In this document: positions 1-64,000 of the stretch, piece after piece | Layout: each line of letters opens with the position of its first letter | Numbering within the stretch: the stretch's first letter is position 1 | NCBI GenBank assembly: GCA_037975125.1 | Contig: CM075860.1 | Location: 27,391,004 to 27,455,003, forward strand | DNA from: Latrodectus hesperus | Taxonomy: Eukaryota > Arthropoda > Arachnida > Araneae > Theridiidae | Reading direction: 5' to 3' | DNA: 64,000 nucleotides | Position numbers and translations under genes: made by a program | The notes under the pieces: model-generated | What the model was told of the DNA's origin: nothing | Seen by the model: the letters and a program-made list of their open reading frames with translations, nothing else | The model's database searches: none

Positions 1-59404
<59,404 letters not shown>

Positions 59405-60525
59405 AAACATGACAAGACGTCAATTACTACATATATCAACAACATATTCATAAACTGTCCTACTTCCGAAGTTTTTATAACATTTCTCGATACCAATTAT
59501 AACTTTTGATTATATACACATTCAATTTTCTTTATCAAATAATGGTATAAAGGAAAAGAGTTTTAAGTTCAGCATGAGTGTGGGGAATATATAAACATTA
59601 CTTTCAAGCTACTGAACATGAAAATATATATGACTCACGCGAATTTTAAAAATAAATCTGAAATTTGTTTGACTTTTTTAAAAATTTTTAATGTTAAATT
59701 TAAAAAAAATTAATGCTTGAATTAAAAACATTAATATTTTTCGATGCATAAGGTTTTGAAAGTATGTAAAGAAAATAACAAATATAATTGTATCAGCAAT
59801 ATTTTAAAATATAAATAAAATTTTTACTAACAATACACTATATGGATATATTTCCATAAAAGAATTAACAAGATACTATGTGGAGATCTTCAGGTTATGT
59901 TTGAACAAAATAAAATATTTTAAAAAGATAAAATTTTCAGTCGCTGCAAATTTTTTAGTAAAATTTTTTACTGTTTTGATTACATAAATTTATAGAAATT
60001 AATATTCTGAAATAAAAATCCATGCTTTTTTCAATATATGTTTCAAGAGAGTAAAACTTTAATCATAATATTGTTTGTCCTTTAATACATATTTGATGAT
60101 ATTTTTTTTACTGTACTAATATTCTTTTAATGGGAGCCATATACTTTAATTTTAATTTATATCTAGAAAATGTACTGATATAAATATCCATTTATATTTC
60201 CTTTATTTATCATTTTTAGTGTATGTAAAAGAGGCTATTGTTCTTAACTTTCTTTTCTGTAATTGAATAAATATGCGCACTTATATATAGAGTAAAGAAA
60301 ATCATTATCATTCAAGTCATCAATATATTCTGTTAAATGTAAATATATTTATTCAATGATATTTGTGTCTACACTGTACTACTTACCTTTATGATTCTAT
60401 TTTATTTAATTGAATTTAAATATGTCAATTTTCTGTAATTTTCTTTCAATTGTTAATGGATTTACTCTGGTGCTTGTGTACATATAACAATAAATATGAT
60501 AATTACTGATTGCATGCCAAATAAA
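59405..60525 (+). other. Lgr1: Probable 3' untranslated region with several AATAAA signals
   Basis: AT-rich sequence after the stop codon, with no coding signal. AATAAA hexamers occur at 59814-59819, 60266-60271, 60489-60494 and 60520-60525. Any of them could set the 3' end, and which are used cannot be told from sequence. Confidence 0.45.
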
Positions 60526-62280
60526 TATTTACTATTTCTACGTATCATTTTTATTCAAAAAACAAGCATGTTCTTACATCTCATCAAAAAAGTTCAAAAG
60601 TCATATCCAATTACGTTTTTTCTAACTTGAAATTTTGACAGGTAGATCTTTTCATAATTGCTGTAATTTTTATATTAAATTTAATTAATACAATTAAATA
60701 TTATTGAGCAGCTGCACATTGTATCAAATGAAATTTTAAATAAAATAATTGTTCACTGTAGTTTTTTAAATGGTAAATTATTTTACCTATGAATGCACTC
60801 GCAAAGTTAGGAATAAAAATGTATTAGTGAAGATATTAATGTATTTTTAATTAATATATTCACGCAATTAATCGAATGGATTGGTTATTTAAGTGTATAT
60901 AAAATTACAACTAATAATGATGGATATGTAAGTTTTCCTTACATTCACTTTTATTGGTAATAAAATAATTGGAAAGCCCCATTCACCATGAAAATTTCCT
61001 AAATTTTCTGAAATAAATTTATAAAATTTCAAAATCAACTTGAAAAAATATTTTTTGTCAAAATTTTATTGTTCTGCATTGAGTGTGAGAAATTAATTAA
61101 CTTTCATGTGTAAAATCAAATAATGTAGTTTAATAAACTATTCACACACAGAAAATTTCTATTATTTTAATAAAATTCTTTAAGGAATGTACTGCGTAGA
61201 GCTAAACATTTTTCTTCGAGATACTCTTTAATGTAGTTTTCAATTCAGACATCACAAGCTGGTGTCAAGTGGAACTGATTTTGTATTCTGATCTGATATT
61301 TGCCGAAGTACCGTATCGCTCATAATCAAAATCACTGATGAAGATAATGAATGTACATCGAAATTTGCTCGCTCTAGCAAAATGCTCTTAAAAACACATC
61401 AGTGAAACAAATCATAAAAATTTATATCTACTTACCAAATATGAAGCATATTTATTTTATTTTTATTTCCCTATAGTGCAAAAGAAATTTTTGATTTTTT
61501 TTAAAACTCTGTCATTGTCTTCTTCGTTTATTATTATTCCTCTGAGAAACTCGCTGTCTGTAAAGCATCGTCATTTATATCCAGATTTAGAAAGAAGTTT
61601 TGGACAAACTCAGAATTAGCTGAGAATGTTGGGGATAGCTCACCTTCAAATGTTTCACATTAGTGATTTTCTCATCTGCTTTAACTGTAGCTTCAGCTAC
61701 AATATCTGTAATATATCCGTACTTAAATGATCTTATTGGACATGACTACTTGCACGATCATCTCTATAGAATTAAAGTGGTGGATTTTACCAACTGTGTT
61801 TTGTCTGATTCAAATTAACCAATGATTTTTACACAGTTAAATTATTGTACCGTACATTTTCATCATGAGCACATTGTCAAGAAATATTGGATGATCTGTG
61901 AACTGATGACTTAAGAGCTGATGCTTGGAATTTATAAAATTAATAATTTAAATTATAAGTTAAAGGGATAGAAGGTATTTCAGAATTATTAACGGATGCA
62001 AAATTTACAAACTCTTCTATACACATTTCAAAACTTTCCGAATCGCTTACTTTTTTTCTCTAATTTCATTTCTTGATAGTTGAAAAATATTTTGTGAAAC
62101 GCTCTATTTTTATCAATTATATTATTTTCATCAAACTATATAAATTTTATATATAATAGTTTCTGTTTTCAAAAGAGATTATAAATCATAAACACTGATA
62201 ATAAACCATTTTTAAGATCAATTTCAGATGAAGTTTAGATTGCTATTTTAAGACAAAAACACTTAAATATACATATATAC
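60526..62280. other. Downstream AT-rich DNA, nothing identified
   Basis: No open frame of note, no terminal repeats and no tRNA-like heads were seen. It probably lies beyond the receptor gene. Confidence 0.6.
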
Positions 62281-62289
62281 ATAACTGTG

Positions 62290-62960
62290 TGGGGAGACCT
62301 CGGACTGTACCTTAAGGTTAATGGGTGCTATCTCCCCAACACGTAGTGTGCTCAACCTCGACTAGGTCCCTGAGGGCACCACCATCGTGGCATTTATAAA
62401 GGCAAACAAATTGTTTACACAAATTGGTAGCATTCATAGTCAGAGGCAGTGAGGGTTTGATGTCCCAGCACAGTAGTTTCTGCAGTTGCAGTACCCTAGT
62501 TTGGTGTGCTAGCTGGATGCAAGTAAGATGAAGTGGTGGCAGGTCTGCCAGTGTGTTCAGGGCAATTGTAGACAAGGTCCTATAGCTTCTTGTGATTTAT
62601 AATGTGAATTAGCGCTGCAGGCTGTCTAATTGCCACTGCTTCCTATCAGTCATGGGTGGAGTCCACAAGGAGAAGCCATAAATAACCATTTTTTCCATGA
62701 CAGAAAAGTAAATTGCTTTAGTTATTTTGCTTTTAATGTCCCAATTTATAGCGATCATGGAGCGGAATCGCAGAACTATTGGTATCATCTTTTTCTTTAG
62801 CTGCCTGACATGTGATAGAAAGGACATTTTGCCATCTATTGTTACTCCGAGATATTTTATTGTTTAAGTGTGATTTAGGCTATTATTTTCTAAAATTATT
62901 CTGAGATTTATGAATTTAAGTATTTTCTTTTCTGGTGCAGGATTAGGACTTGCGATATAA
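62290..62960 (-). mobile_element. Non-LTR retrotransposon reverse-transcriptase relic
   Basis: Minus-strand frames at 62609-62827 (KMSFLSHVRQLKKKM-like start, then DIKSKITKAIYFSVMEKMV and YGFSLWTPP) and 62318-62575 (TIALNTLADLPPLHLTCIQ) match the region after the catalytic palm of R1/Jockey LINEs (YLGV..., ...AGLPPL). Upstream pieces near 62820-62870 read ISRSNNRWQN, a decayed YLGVTIDGK. Frameshifts separate the parts; inactive. Confidence 0.7.
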
Positions 62961-64000
62961 GAAGAGATATTATGATCTTCAAGTTGATAAAGTATTTGCA
63001 AAAATATTGGAAAGATTCATTGCAACATTAATAAGCGTGGAATCTGGTGCCCAAAGGGTTAAGATGAAAATGAACAGGGGAATATAGAGGGGACGAAAAG
63101 CAGAACTTTGAAAAAACTACTGTATCAATGCATCTACATAAGGGAAGAATGAAGAAATATGGGGAGAAAATACGAAAAGAAATACAATTTCTTAATGCAC
63201 TAATTAGACCATATCTCATTAACTGTTGATTGATTATGTATTACATGTTTAAAAATAGTCACAGAAATCCGCTCCGAATAAATATAAAAAGATAGGAATG
63301 GATTGATTAAAAATTAAAAAAGTTACGGTAGATTTAATATAAAAATTGCAATCAAAATATTCAAAAGTACAAACTAACAATGGAATTAAAATATAAAATT
63401 CACAAAATTTATGGAGAAAGGACTATTGATATTGCAATTATACTTTATACATTTTTGGAATCGATATAATATTCACTCCAATTTGAGAACTATTCTAGAA
63501 AGATAGGACTATTAGAACCGAAGTCATTAATGAATAACTAAAAAGGTAGAAAAACATTTTGCGAGAAACTGGCGAAAAACATGGATTTTATGTATTTATC
63601 AAAAGTTTAATAACCTCGGCTCCAATTATCCCATCAATACTGTCAATGCATCAAAACGCACAAAACCAATGCATGGAACGCAATAATAAGACATCTAAGT
63701 ACTTACTTTGGTTTTAATCGCTTATCATGATGTTAATTAATCCAAAGGAACAATGTCTGATAAAAAAATTATTGAAACATTCAAAATAAGTTATTAAAAA
63801 ACAAATTCCTACTTTTCGAAATGCCATAAAATTCACACCAATTGTACTTGAGATAAATATGTTTGAACTACTGTAATATCTTCTTGAACTAATTAATTGC
63901 CACCTTGTAATTAGCCACGATAGTAAAATCAACCAACTCTGTTGCTGGGTTTGTACAAACTGTTACTATGCAAACGAAAAAACACATTCGCTTGGTTCTA
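62961..64000. other. Window end, nothing identified
   Basis: AT-rich sequence with short chance frames only. The first part may be more of the decayed LINE at 62290-62960, but no motif supports it. Confidence 0.5.

Overview
The window is AT-rich eukaryotic genomic DNA. It is dominated by one large gene on the + strand whose exons are spread from base 1 to about 59.4 kb. Twelve exons can be joined in frame with good GT/AG sites. They give an 805-residue C-terminal part of a glycoprotein-hormone receptor: a leucine-rich-repeat GPCR of LGR type A, the FSHR/LHR/TSHR family, Lgr1 in arthropods. The upstream leucine-rich-repeat exons, signal peptide and promoter lie before base 1. The organism is probably an arthropod, most likely a spider. 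This rests on the invertebrate gene structure, the AT-rich introns and the types of Tc1/mariner, LINE and tRNA-SINE relics. It is an inference, not a database result.

Gene layout. Exons 1-5 (1-79, 4321-4398, 9773-9838, 11376-11444, 13224-13298) each encode one leucine-rich repeat and are joined by phase-2 introns. Exon 6 (22921-23273) closes the repeat domain and carries the CCAF hinge motif. Exon 7 (26852-27031) is an acidic hinge insert. Exon 8 (39323-39694) holds the FNPCED tethered segment and TM1-TM2. Exon 9 (41529-41934) holds TM3-TM5 with ERW. Exon 10 (46895-47276) holds TM6-TM7 and the proximal tail. Exons 11 (49488-49608) and 12 (59166-59404) encode the distal tail, which ends in a PDZ-ligand-like TQV.

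The introns are crowded with transposon relics. There are Tc1-like copies (1101-2296, about 27.7-28.96 kb, 30206-31229, about 47.7-48.8 kb), a mariner DD34D relic (about 6.8-7.5 kb), and two copies of a mariner-like element with 160-bp terminal repeats (14174-15775 minus, 56235-57686 plus), each sitting inside a (TA)n array. There are 3' ends of non-LTR retrotransposons (about 17.9, 19.2 and 52.7 kb; another beyond the gene at 62.3 kb), a Penelope-like reverse transcriptase fragment (44.5-45.7 kb), several tRNA-derived SINEs, a three-copy MITE-like family, and a 200-bp inverted repeat pair that brackets 50.3-54.1 kb. No other intact protein-coding gene is supported.

The most unusual signals are: the two mariner-like copies share one in-frame stop codon although each carries its own different deletions or frameshift; templated filler DNA sits at a deletion in one of them; the inverted-repeat pair brackets unidentified coding-like sequence; small hairpin-forming repeats are common in the introns; and the receptor has a long hinge and a possible alternative tail.
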